NCBI GenBank assembly: GCA_017481065.1 | Contig: JAFUPT010000151.1 | Span: 1 to 30,763 of the forward strand | Reading direction: 5' to 3' | DNA length: 30,763 nucleotides | Source of the DNA: Clostridia bacterium | Lineage (GTDB): Bacteria; Bacillota_A; Clostridia; Christensenellales; Aristaeellaceae | Part shown: one piece after another, positions 16,434 to 22,755 of the stretch | Layout: the number at the start of each line of letters is the position of its first letter | Position numbering within the stretch: the first letter of the stretch is position 1 | Notes under the pieces: model-generated | Seen by the model: only the letters and a program-made list of their open reading frames with translations | The model's database searches: none | What the model was told of the DNA's origin: nothing | Program-made: the position numbers and the translations under genes

Positions 16434-17165
16434 TCAAAGCACTTTGCCGAGGAACTCCTTCAGGCGGGGCGTCTTGGGATTGCCGAGCACTTCGTCCGGC
16501 GTACCCTGTTCGAGGATAACGCCGCCATCCATGAACACCACCTTGTTCGCCACATTCCGGGCGAAGCCCATCTCGTGGGTAACCACCAGCATGGTATAGC
16601 CGTTGCGGGCCAGGCCCTGCATTACGGAGAGCACCTCGCCCACCATTTCAGGGTCGAGGGCGGAGGTGGGCTCGTCAAAGAGCAGCACTTCCGGGTCCAT
16701 TGCCAAGGTGCGGGCGATGGCAACGCGCTGCTTCTGGCCGCCGGAGAGCTGGCGGGGCTTGGCGTTGATGTACTGGGCCATGCCCACCTTTTCCAGAATG
16801 GCGACGGCCTTCTGGCGGCTCTCCTCCGCACTGCGGCCCAGCACCTTGCGCTGGCCCACCATGCAGTTCTGCAGAACCGTCATATTGTTGAAGAGGTTGA
16901 ACTGCTGGAACACCATGCCCACCTTGGCATAGTATTTCGGCAGGGAGAGATCGCCGGTCTGGATATTTTCGCCGTGGAACAGGATTTCGCCGCCGCTGGG
17001 CGTCTCCAGCAGGTTGATGCAGCGCAGCAGCGTGGATTTGCCGGAACCGGAGGAACCGATGATGCAGGTGACCTCGCCCTTCTTGGCCACGAAGTCCACA
17101 TCCTTCAGTACCTCATGGCTGCCGAAGGATTTGCGCAGGTGGCGGATTTCGATTACATTGTCCAT
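16434..17165 (-). CDS. Polar amino acid ABC transporter, ATP-binding subunit
   Basis: A 243-residue ABC ATPase of the GlnQ/HisP family that powers amino acid import at the inner face of the membrane. Walker A is GSSGSGKST (near residue 38), the Q-loop region MVFQQFNLF near 88, signature [16 protein letters not shown] near 140, Walker [15 protein letters not shown] near 161, and the switch His in VVTHEMGFA near 201. AAGGAGG lies 8 nt before the ATG. It follows the permease gene by 3 nt and is the last gene of the unit. The lysine riboswitch upstream of the nearby binding protein suggests lysine or a related basic amino acid as cargo. Confidence 0.94.
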   Translation of the reverse strand: MDNVIEIRHLRKSFGSHEVLKDVDFVAKKGEVTCIIGSSGSGKSTLLRCINLLETPSGGEILFHGENIQTGDLSLPKYYAKVGMVFQQFNLFNNMTVLQNCMVGQRKVLGRSAEESRQKAVAILEKVGMAQYINAKPRQLSGGQKQRVAIARTLAMDPEVLLFDEPTSALDPEMVGEVLSVMQGLARNGYTMLVVTHEMGFARNVANKVVFMDGGVILEQGTPDEVLGNPKTPRLKEFLGKVL

Positions 17166-17168
17166 GCG

Positions 17169-17942
17169 TCAAACCTCCTTATGCACGGTGATGGCAGCGC
17201 GGCTGTCGGACTGGGAACCGTGGATCATGTAGTTCTCGGGGCCATCCATCTTCTTCTCAATGAAGCGCAGGATGCGGGTGATGGAGAAGGTGAGCACCAG
17301 GTAGATGATGGCGATGATGAAATAGGTTTCGAAATAGCGGAAATAGGTGCCCGCTGCGGACTTTGCCTGGAAGAACAGCTCGGTAACGGAGATGACGTTC
17401 AGCACGGAGGAGTCCTTGATGTTGACCACGAATTCATTGCCGATGGAGGGCATGATATTGCGGATGGCCTGGGGCAGGATGACGGAGCACATGGTCTGCC
17501 AATGGGTGAGGCCGATGGCGTGGGCCGCCTCCACCTGGCCGCGGTCGATGGAAATGATGCCGCCGCGGATGATCTCCGCCATGTAAGCGCCGGTATTGAT
17601 GGACACGATGAAGATGGCGGCCACGAGGCGGGGCATGGCGATGCCCAGGGCCTGCTGCGCGCCGTAGAAGATAACCATGGCCTGCACGATCATGGGCGTG
17701 CCGCGGAACACCTCGATATAGATGGTGAGAACGCCATGCAGCAGCTTCAGCAGGGCCTTTTTCCACTTGGGAGCGCGGGGACCGAGCTCAATGGTGCGCG
17801 CGATGGCCACCAGCAGGCCCAGCAGGAAACCCAGCACCGTACCGGTAATGGCGATCAGCAGCGTGGTGCCCGTGCCGCGCAGGAACAGGCCGCCGTATTC
17901 CTTGGCCAGAAAGCCGACCCAGCCGAAAAATGTAGTTGGCAT
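17169..17942 (-). CDS. Polar amino acid ABC transporter, permease subunit
   Basis: A 257-residue HisM/GlnP-type permease. An N-terminal membrane segment after GGLFLRGTGTTLLIAITGTVLG is followed by EVFRGTPMIVQAMVIFYG (near residue 115). The EAA loop that docks the ATPase reads EAAHAIGLTHWQTMCSVILPQAIRNIMPSIGNEFVVNIKDSS (near 155-200). The last ~20 residues are a polar tail. A strong AGGAGG precedes the ATG. The binding-protein gene ends 546 nt upstream behind a terminator, so permease and ATPase probably also start from their own promoter at ~17980-18010, and could serve more than one binding protein. Confidence 0.93.
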   Translation of the reverse strand: MPTTFFGWVGFLAKEYGGLFLRGTGTTLLIAITGTVLGFLLGLLVAIARTIELGPRAPKWKKALLKLLHGVLTIYIEVFRGTPMIVQAMVIFYGAQQALGIAMPRLVAAIFIVSINTGAYMAEIIRGGIISIDRGQVEAAHAIGLTHWQTMCSVILPQAIRNIMPSIGNEFVVNIKDSSVLNVISVTELFFQAKSAAGTYFRYFETYFIIAIIYLVLTFSITRILRFIEKKMDGPENYMIHGSQSDSRAAITVHKEV

Positions 17943-17981
17943 GATATCCTCCTAGATAAAATCAATTGTATTTCTACTTAT

Positions 17982-18022
17982 ATAATACATGGCACGGGGC
18001 GCGCCTGCAAGCGCGCCCTGTG
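17982..18022 (-). promoter_or_regulatory. Putative permease promoter with GC palindrome centred on its -35
   Basis: On the minus strand -35 TTGCAG (18010-18005), 17-nt spacer, -10 TATTAT (17987-17982). The six -35 bases form exactly the loop between 12-bp arms (17993-18004 and 18011-18022), which contain GGGCGCGC and GCGCGCCC and carry a single G/T wobble. The palindrome could be a repressor site or, if transcribed from upstream, an RNA hairpin. Promoter call is by eye. Confidence 0.5.
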
Positions 18023-18028
18023 AAGGTC

Positions 18029-18081
18029 GTGTCAATTCTTGACACTTTCACTGAAAATCTGCGAATTTTCAGTGATTTTTT
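18029..18081. other. Two further inverted repeats upstream of the permease promoter
   Basis: GTGTCAA (18029-18035) and TTGACAC (18039-18045) are perfect 7-bp arms 3 nt apart. CACTGAAAAT (18049-18058) and ATTTTCAGTG (18065-18074) are perfect 10-bp arms 6 nt apart, followed on the plus strand by a T6 run (18076-18081). No plus-strand gene precedes the second one, so its terminator-like form has no evident client. The first may be a protein binding site. Confidence 0.45.
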
Positions 18082-18159
18082 AAACTGCGGATTGCTGAAA
18101 TCAAAGATTTCCGGGCGCAATCCTGACGGTTGGTTTTGTTTTTTCGCCACTCCGTTCTG

Positions 18160-18195
18160 AAAAAACCAAATCCGCCGTACATGCCGCCGGATTTG
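18160..18195 (-). terminator. Intrinsic terminator after the binding-protein gene
   Basis: On the minus strand CAAATCCG (from 18195) pairs with CGGATTTG (to 18167), followed by G and TTTTTT (18165-18160). An outer CTGAAAA/TTTTTCAG pairing lengthens the stem. It separates the binding-protein transcript from permease and ATPase, at least in part. Confidence 0.7.
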
Positions 18196-18240
18196 ATTTT
18201 CAGGCCGTTCTGCACAGATCCCACGCTTTGCTCCGCCGGA

Positions 18241-18483
18241 CTGGCGGAAAAGGGGCCGGATCCAGGGCGCGAGAACGCCCGGAAGCCGAGGAAGCAAGGC
18301 AGAAAATGAAGGAGCTTACCCGTACGTAAGTGACCGATTTTTCTGCCGAAGCTGACTCCTGTGGGGAATTCTGACGATCCGATAATTTCGAGCCAATTTT
18401 TCGTCAGATCCAGCAGAGAATCCGAAGGCTTACTGGAGCGTAAGTCGAGGATTCGGCGCGCCGAGCTGGCGGAAAAGGGGCCG
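18241..18483. repeat. Intergenic palindromic repeats downstream of the binding-protein gene
   Basis: This block holds an 18-bp exact direct repeat, CTGGCGGAAAAGGGGCCG at 18241-18258 and 18466-18483. Between the copies are two composite hairpins. Unit A (18298-18347) has outer arms GGCAGAAAA/TTTTCTGCC and inner arms CTTAC/GTAAG. Unit B (18418-18454) has outer arms GAATCC/GGATTC and inner CTTAC/GTAAG with loop TGGAGC. A further stem CTGACGA/TCGTCAG (18371-18377/18401-18407) lies between A and B. No open reading frame of interest was seen. The form resembles REP- or MITE-type palindromic units, though no transposase or target duplication is visible. Confidence 0.6.
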
Positions 18484-18488
18484 AAATC

Positions 18489-19286
18489 TTAGGATGCGCT
18501 GGGCTGGGCCGCCTGCGCCTCACCCATGATGGCTACGCGCTCCTCTTCGGAGATGGTGGCCAGCGCTTCGTTGATGCGGGCGGTGAGTTCGCTGCCCTTT
18601 ACAACGCCGACGGCGATGGTGGTGTCAGCGGGATCGGCCTCGAAGCCCATGCCGTCCTCGAAGGCGACGTAGGTGAGGTTGGGATTGGTGGCAACTGCGG
18701 ATTCTGCGCCGGGACGCTCGGATACATAGCCATCGATTGCGCCTGCGTTCAGGGCGACGATCATGGTCGGGAAGGTATCCATTGCGGGCTGCTGGGAAAC
18801 GCCTTCAATCTGCTCGATCACGGTGTAGTGGAAGGTATTCAGCTGGCCGGTGATGCGGGCGCCGGAGAAATCGGCCAGGGAGGTGGCGTTGGCATAGGCG
18901 CTGTCCTTGGCAACTACGATAACCAGGTCGCTCTCATAGTAGGGATCGGAGAAATCGATGGTGAGCTTGCGCTCATCGGTGGGGCTCATGCCTGCGATGA
19001 TGCAATCGATGGAGCCGGCCATCAGGGAGGGGATCAGGCCGTCCCATTCGGTCTTGACGATTTCCAGGTCCATGCCCAGGTATTCGGCAACGCGCTGTGC
19101 GATGCGCACATCATAGCCATCGGCATATCCGCCGCCGGCAAGGGGAACTGCCACATCGCTCGCATCGGTCTGGGTCCAGTTGAAGGGAGCATAATTGCAT
19201 TCCATGCCCACGCGCAGGGTTTCGGCGCATGCAGCGGACATCACGAGCATCAGGACGATCACGATAGCGAGAATTCTTCTAGTCAT
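18489..19286 (-). CDS. Amino acid ABC transporter substrate-binding protein, lysine-riboswitch controlled
   Basis: A 265-residue secreted SBP_bac_3 (family 3) binding protein. A signal peptide (charged MTRR, then a hydrophobic stretch) ends at SAACAET. The site fits signal peptidase I (ACA then E), while the lone Cys makes a weak lipobox (SAAC), so anchoring is uncertain. Mature sequence starts LRVGMECNYAPFNW, the usual first strand, followed by GYDVRIAQRVAEYLGMDLEIVKTEWDGLIPSLMAGSIDCIIAGMSPTDERK, a strong family 3 signature including the Arg that binds the amino acid carboxylate. GGAGG lies 9 nt upstream of the ATG. The ~470-nt leader contains a lysine aptamer and terminator, so lysine is the probable ligand. 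A terminator and a repeat-rich gap follow before the permease. Confidence 0.93.
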   Translation of the reverse strand: MTRRILAIVIVLMLVMSAACAETLRVGMECNYAPFNWTQTDASDVAVPLAGGGYADGYDVRIAQRVAEYLGMDLEIVKTEWDGLIPSLMAGSIDCIIAGMSPTDERKLTIDFSDPYYESDLVIVVAKDSAYANATSLADFSGARITGQLNTFHYTVIEQIEGVSQQPAMDTFPTMIVALNAGAIDGYVSERPGAESAVATNPNLTYVAFEDGMGFEADPADTTIAVGVVKGSELTARINEALATISEEERVAIMGEAQAAQPSAS

Positions 19287-19313
19287 TGTAGTTTACCTCC
19301 GAAAAAAATTTTT

Positions 19314-19451
19314 CTTGGTCACGTACTGAACGTGGCAAGCGATGGTGAAGCGAAGGGACGCGCCGACAGATGAATGATGCAGCAGATGGCGGATGCAGAA
19401 ATCGCATGCGTACTGGAGGTACGTAAAGATTTTTACAGGCGGCAGATGCTG
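19314..19451. repeat. Palindromic repeats in the leader upstream of the binding-protein gene
   Basis: Two composite hairpins share the plan of those beyond the gene. Unit D (19314-19339) has outer CTTG/CAAG and inner CACGT/ACGTG. Unit C has inner CGTAC/GTACG (19410-19414/19420-19424) with loop TGGAG, and outer AAATC/GATTT (19400-19404/19429-19433). It continues outward as a broken stem to CAGCA/TGCTG (19380-19384/19447-19451), about 70 nt in all. Unit B downstream has the same TGGAG loop start. These lie between riboswitch terminator and gene. Confidence 0.55.
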
Positions 19452-19496
19452 TATCAGGCGCTGTCCGCGCCGGCCCTGAGTTCATCAGCGATTGCC

Positions 19497-19531
19497 AAAA
19501 CAAAAGCGGTTGCAGCACGCGCTACAACCGC
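19497..19531 (-). terminator. Riboswitch-controlled intrinsic terminator
   Basis: On the minus strand GCGGTTG (19531-19525) pairs with CAACCGC (19512-19506). The stem is extended by a T/G wobble and AGC/GCT, and followed by TTTTGTTTT. It lies about 30 nt after the lysine aptamer, the usual spacing of an expression platform. A short alternative pairing CTACA/TGTAG between the aptamer 3' side and the terminator 5' arm could be the antiterminator. Confidence 0.8.
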
Positions 19532-19561
19532 CAAAACATACAACAAAAGTGTAGTTGACCA

Positions 19562-19738
19562 GCAATAGCGCTCCACAATTCCCGATGGAATTGTGACAGT
19601 CGCACAGATCTTATCCATGCGCCCAAATCCGGTTCCTTCAAGGAAACCTTCATTTCGGCGGCGTACCCTTTCACCCGGGATCAACGCTGCTTGAACAGCT
19701 CCTCCGGCTTACTCATGAACAACCGCGCCTCTAATTGC
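19562..19738 (-). ncRNA. Lysine riboswitch aptamer (L box)
   Basis: On the minus strand this ~177-nt element carries the conserved L-box blocks in order. P1 is GCAAT (19738-19734) with ATTGC (19566-19562). AGAGGCGCG is at 19732-19724, AGTA at 19713-19710 and GGGTGAAAGGG at 19676-19666. CCGCCGAAAT is at 19661-19652, a GGTTTCCTT/AAGGAACC hairpin at 19648-19629 and CTGTCACA at 19599-19592. The P5 hairpin closes with TGTGGAGCGCTATTG. The length and core sequences match the known lysine aptamer, and a terminator follows. Lysine binding should switch off the binding-protein gene downstream. Recognition is by eye, but several independent blocks agree. Confidence 0.92.
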
Positions 19739-19756
19739 GTTCGGTTCGATGAACCT

Positions 19757-19791
19757 TGCCAATATGATACCGCAAATATGATTTTTGTCAA
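19757..19791 (-). promoter_or_regulatory. Promoter of the lysine riboswitch transcript
   Basis: Minus-strand -35 TTGACA (19791-19786), 16-nt spacer, -10 TATCAT (19769-19764). Predicted transcript start is near 19757, about 20 nt before P1 of the aptamer. Confidence 0.75.
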
Positions 19792-19816
19792 GGGGAGATT
19801 TTTAATTTAACATGAA

Positions 19817-20536
19817 CTATACATTTCCCATTCTTTCCCGAATCAATTCTATGGAATCCAATATATTCTGCCGCAGCATCACTGCCGAGCAGGGCGCATA
19901 CCCCTGCATAACATAATCCTCTTCCGCATGAATATACACATCGAACAGGGCAGGAATATCCTCCATATCCCCCACCTTGCCCAACAGGTATACAGCCGTT
20001 TCCTTGGCATCATCCATCATTCTATCCGACTGAATACACGCGCGCAGTTCCCCGGCAAGTCCGGTTTCTCCGGCTTCATACATCTGCAAAAAGCGTCGCG
20101 CCAGCTGCCCGTCACAAACGACCGTCCAAGCCAGCCTTGGCTCGCCCGTCATCCGGTAATTCACCCTTCCACCCTCCTTTCGGATGGAAAAACGGCTGAA
20201 AATGATATCAATCAAGCCATCTCCGGTACCAATTCGGTAGTGATACAGCCTTTTTGCCGCTTTTTTCTGTCTTCTGTGCAGCAGCGCGCTGTCCTTGAAG
20301 CGGCCGTTGATCCACTCGTGACAGCACACATCTCCCCTGCTGCACTGGAAATAATCTACTCCGGAAAAGTACAGCAGATAGCAATCTTCCCCTTCCAAGC
20401 GCAGCACGACCGTATTTCCCCTGCCGCCATCGAAATCAATATCGGAAATATCGTAATCATGGAAAATATCCTGCCAGAGGAATTTGCGCATCGCGCGGTC
20501 CTCCGGACAAGGAATTTCATGTGTATAGTTATTCAT
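19817..20536 (-). CDS. Hypothetical protein, 239 aa, unrecognised
   Basis: A 239-residue soluble, acidic protein that I do not recognise. It has no signal peptide and no membrane segment. The first ~125 residues look beta-rich (TVVLRLEGEDCYLLYFSGVDYFQCS; RLYHYRIGTGDGLIDIIFSRFSIRKEGGRVNYRMTGEPRLAW). The last ~100 look helical, with possible HEAT-like packing (AKETAVYLLGKVGDMEDIPALFDVYIHAEED). The ATG has GGAGG 8 nt upstream, and minus-strand TATAAT (20559-20554) lies near, with only a weak -35. It is a single gene with the riboswitch promoter just beyond its stop, so it is not linked in function to either neighbour by layout. Codon use appears less GC-rich than in the flanking genes, which may mean later acquisition. 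Confidence 0.75.
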   Translation of the reverse strand: MNNYTHEIPCPEDRAMRKFLWQDIFHDYDISDIDFDGGRGNTVVLRLEGEDCYLLYFSGVDYFQCSRGDVCCHEWINGRFKDSALLHRRQKKAAKRLYHYRIGTGDGLIDIIFSRFSIRKEGGRVNYRMTGEPRLAWTVVCDGQLARRFLQMYEAGETGLAGELRACIQSDRMMDDAKETAVYLLGKVGDMEDIPALFDVYIHAEEDYVMQGYAPCSAVMLRQNILDSIELIRERMGNV

Positions 20537-20591
20537 AGCCTACCTCCACTTCCATTATATCATATCCCGCGCCCGATTAACAGACGCAGCC

Positions 20592-20620
20592 TTGATGAAC
20601 GGCAGATTTCCTGCTAAAAT
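20592..20620 (+). promoter_or_regulatory. Promoter of the radical SAM gene
   Basis: -35 TTGATG (20592-20597), 17-nt spacer, -10 TAAAAT (20615-20620), giving a start near 20627, about 28 nt before the ATG. Confidence 0.7.
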
Positions 20621-20654
20621 ATCCGTATAACAGATGCTTTTCAGGAGGTTCGCC

Positions 20655-21779
20655 ATGAAAATTTCCAAGCGGGATGCGCTGATGTGGTTTGAATTTTTCG
20701 CCCAGCTGCCGGAGGGCGAGGAGCTGATGCCCTGGCAGCAGGAAATTGTATATTCGGTATTTTCCCAGATCGAAAGTGCCGTGGAGGCCCGCCACGCCGC
20801 GCTGATGGCGGAAATTCCGGGCCTGAAGAGCCTCGAAGGCCGCACGAATTACGCAGGCAACGGCGAAAAATTCGCAAAAGGCTGCAAATCCTGCCTGCTG
20901 GGCACGGGCCTGAGCGCCATCCGCAAGACCAACAAGTGCAACATCGAATGCCGCTTCTGCTACAATTTCGGCGAACTGGACTGCCAGCCCCCCATCGGCG
21001 AGGGCATGTGGGAAATCGGCGGCTCGAAATTCCGCGAGGAAGATATTGAACTGCTGCTCAGCATGGGCAACCGCCCCACCGGCATCAGCTATGTTTACCT
21101 CGAACCCTTTATGGAAATCGAAAAATATTACGGCATCATCAAAAAATTCCGTGCCGCCGGCATTCACCAGCACATGTACACCAACGGCCTGCTGGCAAAC
21201 GAGGAAAACCTGAAGGCACTGGCCGAGGCGGGCCTGGATGAGTTGCGCTTCAACCTGGGCGCAACCAACTGCTCGGATAAGGTAATCGAGAACATCCGTC
21301 TGGCAAAGAAATATTTCCCCAGCGTGGGCATTGAAACGCCCATGACCCCGGAATTCTTCGAAGCCTTCCTCGCCAAGAAGGAGAAGATACTCTCCACCGG
21401 GCTGGATTTTATCAACTGCGCCGAGCTGCACCTGAATCCCAACAACATCGCAAATTACGAAGGCGAGCCGATGTACATCTGCCGCCAGGGTTATATCTCC
21501 CCCATCTGGAGCCGGGAGCTGACGCTGAAATTCATGCGCATCGCCGCCGAGGAAGGCTGGGATATCGCCGTGCACGATTGCTGCAACCGCACGAAGTTTG
21601 CCCGGGATCTGAACCTGCGGGCCAAGGAGGGCGGCTGGTTCGGCGCCAGCAGCTATGGCTGCGAATTCCCCGGCACGCCCTACGAGGCCTTCCTGCCCAC
21701 GCTGACGGATGATGATTTCCACTTCATCGAGGAGGAACCGCTGCCGGAGGGATACAGGCCGGAAAATATGTTCTTCTGA
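20655..21779 (+). CDS. Radical SAM protein of unknown function
   Basis: A 374-residue radical S-adenosylmethionine enzyme. The [4Fe-4S] motif CNIECRFC gives Cys95, Cys99 and Cys102. Further Cys residues could hold a second cluster or take part in catalysis: Cys77 and Cys80 (CKSC, just before the core), Cys109, Cys254, Cys276, Cys309-310 (HDCCNRTKF) and Cys336. Barrel strands are visible around YVYLEPFMEIEKYY, HMYTNGLLA and ELRFNLGAT, typical for the radical SAM TIM barrel. ATG 20655 is chosen over one 21 nt upstream, since AGGAGG (20643-20648) precedes it by 6 nt. The gene has its own promoter and ends in a terminator shared with the convergent Rnf-like locus, so it stands alone. No peptide substrate or partner gene lies beside it; the reaction is unknown. 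Confidence 0.9.
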   Translation: MKISKRDALMWFEFFAQLPEGEELMPWQQEIVYSVFSQIESAVEARHAALMAEIPGLKSLEGRTNYAGNGEKFAKGCKSCLLGTGLSAIRKTNKCNIECRFCYNFGELDCQPPIGEGMWEIGGSKFREEDIELLLSMGNRPTGISYVYLEPFMEIEKYYGIIKKFRAAGIHQHMYTNGLLANEENLKALAEAGLDELRFNLGATNCSDKVIENIRLAKKYFPSVGIETPMTPEFFEAFLAKKEKILSTGLDFINCAELHLNPNNIANYEGEPMYICRQGYISPIWSRELTLKFMRIAAEEGWDIAVHDCCNRTKFARDLNLRAKEGGWFGASSYGCEFPGTPYEAFLPTLTDDDFHFIEEEPLPEGYRPENMFF

Positions 21780-21812
21780 GAAAAAGGACCGCAATTGCGG
21801 TCCTTTTTCTCA
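21777..21812. terminator. Bidirectional terminator, 36-bp perfect palindrome spanning both stop codons
   Basis: A perfect 18+18 palindrome, left arm beginning TGAGAAAAAGGACC and right arm its exact complement. The first TGA is the stop of the radical SAM gene and the last three bases (TCA) are the minus-strand TGA of the 142-aa membrane protein. GGACCGC/GCGGTCC with T5 on each side gives a GC stem and U run in both directions. Confidence 0.9.
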
Positions 21813-22238
21813 TATCAATATCCCGGCAAAGCCCTGGCTGGCAAGAAAGATCAGGAAGGCGCAGCTGAATATGCCCGCCGTGCCCTCCACCCGCTCCGCG
21901 AGGGAATCCAGCAGGGTCGTGCAGGCCGCGAAAGCTAGCCCGCCCGCGACGGCATAGCGCAAAATTTCCCAGATGGAAAAGAGCATGCCCGCCGCCCAGG
22001 GCAAGGCTGCGAAGGTGATCGCGGCGAGGCATGCCTGCGGAATGCGCTTGTGCCGGGCTTCAGGAAGCATGCTGCGCTCTGCCAGCAGGGCCAGCAGGGA
22101 AACCGCCGCCATGAAGGGAATATTGATTCCCCGGAGCAGCAAATTCGGGATAAACGCCTTGAGCAGCACCACAGCCAGCAGCATCACCGCAAGGATTACG
22201 GCCAGCAGGATGTTGGCTGCATAGATGGTCTTTTTCAT
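21810..22238 (-). CDS. Unrecognised small membrane protein in the Rnf-like locus
   Basis: A 142-residue hydrophobic protein with four or five predicted membrane segments (roughly residues 6-28, 36-54, 70-88, 90-108 and 121-140) and short basic loops (RSMLPEARHKR). I do not recognise a family. It occupies the place where rnfE and rnfA would follow rnfG. It is shorter than those (~190-210 aa), and I see neither their conserved Cys-Pro (CP) loops nor their length. The ATG lies 4 nt after the rnfG stop, with GGGAGG inside the rnfG end, so it is translated with rnfCDG. Its stop forms part of the terminator palindrome. A role as membrane partner of RnfD/RnfG is inference from position only. Confidence 0.8.
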   Translation of the reverse strand: MKKTIYAANILLAVILAVMLLAVVLLKAFIPNLLLRGINIPFMAAVSLLALLAERSMLPEARHKRIPQACLAAITFAALPWAAGMLFSIWEILRYAVAGGLAFAACTTLLDSLAERVEGTAGIFSCAFLIFLASQGFAGILI

Positions 22239-22242
22239 GGGA

Positions 22243-22755
22243 TCAACCTCCCCACTCCGTCGCGCCGGAGGAAATATCCGCGCCGGTGACGTATGCCGCC
22301 GCAGCGTTCACGCCCTTGGCGATGGCCTTGGAGGTGACGGTGGCCCCGGAAATGGCGTCCGTCTGCGCGCTGCCGGAGGCGCCGATAAACTGCCGCAGGA
22401 AGGCTTCATCCCGCAGCGCCCGGGAACCCACGCCCTTGGTTTCCTCCATCTGCCGGATGGAAACCCCCGTAACCCTGCCGCCCGCGTCCACCCCGGTGAG
22501 CAGCACCACGCCGCCGGCATAGCCGCTGGTGGTGGTCTGGACCACATGGCCGTTCTCCGCCCGGAACACCCGGTCGATGGCCTCGTCCGCACCGTCATAG
22601 GGAATCTCGGTAAATTCCGAGCTGCCGGGCAGGAGCCGCCGCATCAGGGCAAGCTGCTCCCGGGCGGCATTCCTCTCCGCAAGGCCGGATACGGCCATGT
22701 TCGCGCCCAGCAGGATAAATGCCGCAGCCGCGATGATCAAAATTGCGCGCTTCAT
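22243..22755 (-). CDS. rnfG: RnfG-like flavoprotein subunit
   Basis: A 170-residue RnfG/NqrC-type protein. An N-terminal membrane anchor (residues ~4-24) puts the FMN-binding domain outside the membrane. The covalent flavinylation motif DAISGATVTSKA is at ~133-144, with Thr139 the expected FMN acceptor (transferred by ApbE). The region GYAGGVVLLTGVDAGGRVTGVSI and the ETKGVG segment near 105 are typical of the domain. A second SGAT lies at the C-terminus (163-166) but lacks its surrounding pattern. The protein is shorter than most RnfG (~190-210 aa). Overlaps the rnfD stop by 4 nt. No apbE is in the window. Confidence 0.88.
   Translation of the reverse strand: MKRAILIIAAAAFILLGANMAVSGLAERNAAREQLALMRRLLPGSSEFTEIPYDGADEAIDRVFRAENGHVVQTTTSGYAGGVVLLTGVDAGGRVTGVSIRQMEETKGVGSRALRDEAFLRQFIGASGSAQTDAISGATVTSKAIAKGVNAAAAYVTGADISSGATEWGG

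Noticed and set aside
18049..18081. Plus-strand terminator
   Set aside because: A 10-bp stem plus T6 is present, but no plus-strand gene lies upstream, so it was listed only as an inverted repeat.
18241..19451. CRISPR array
   Set aside because: The repeats are few, unequal and palindromic with irregular spacing, and no cas genes are near.
21810..22238. The 142-aa membrane protein as RnfA or RnfE
   Set aside because: Too short, and without the conserved Cys-Pro loops or the internal symmetry of those subunits.
22243..22280. Second SGAT at the RnfG C-terminus as another flavin site
   Set aside because: It lacks the preceding pattern and the Thr/Ser two residues on, and lies in a short unconserved tail.
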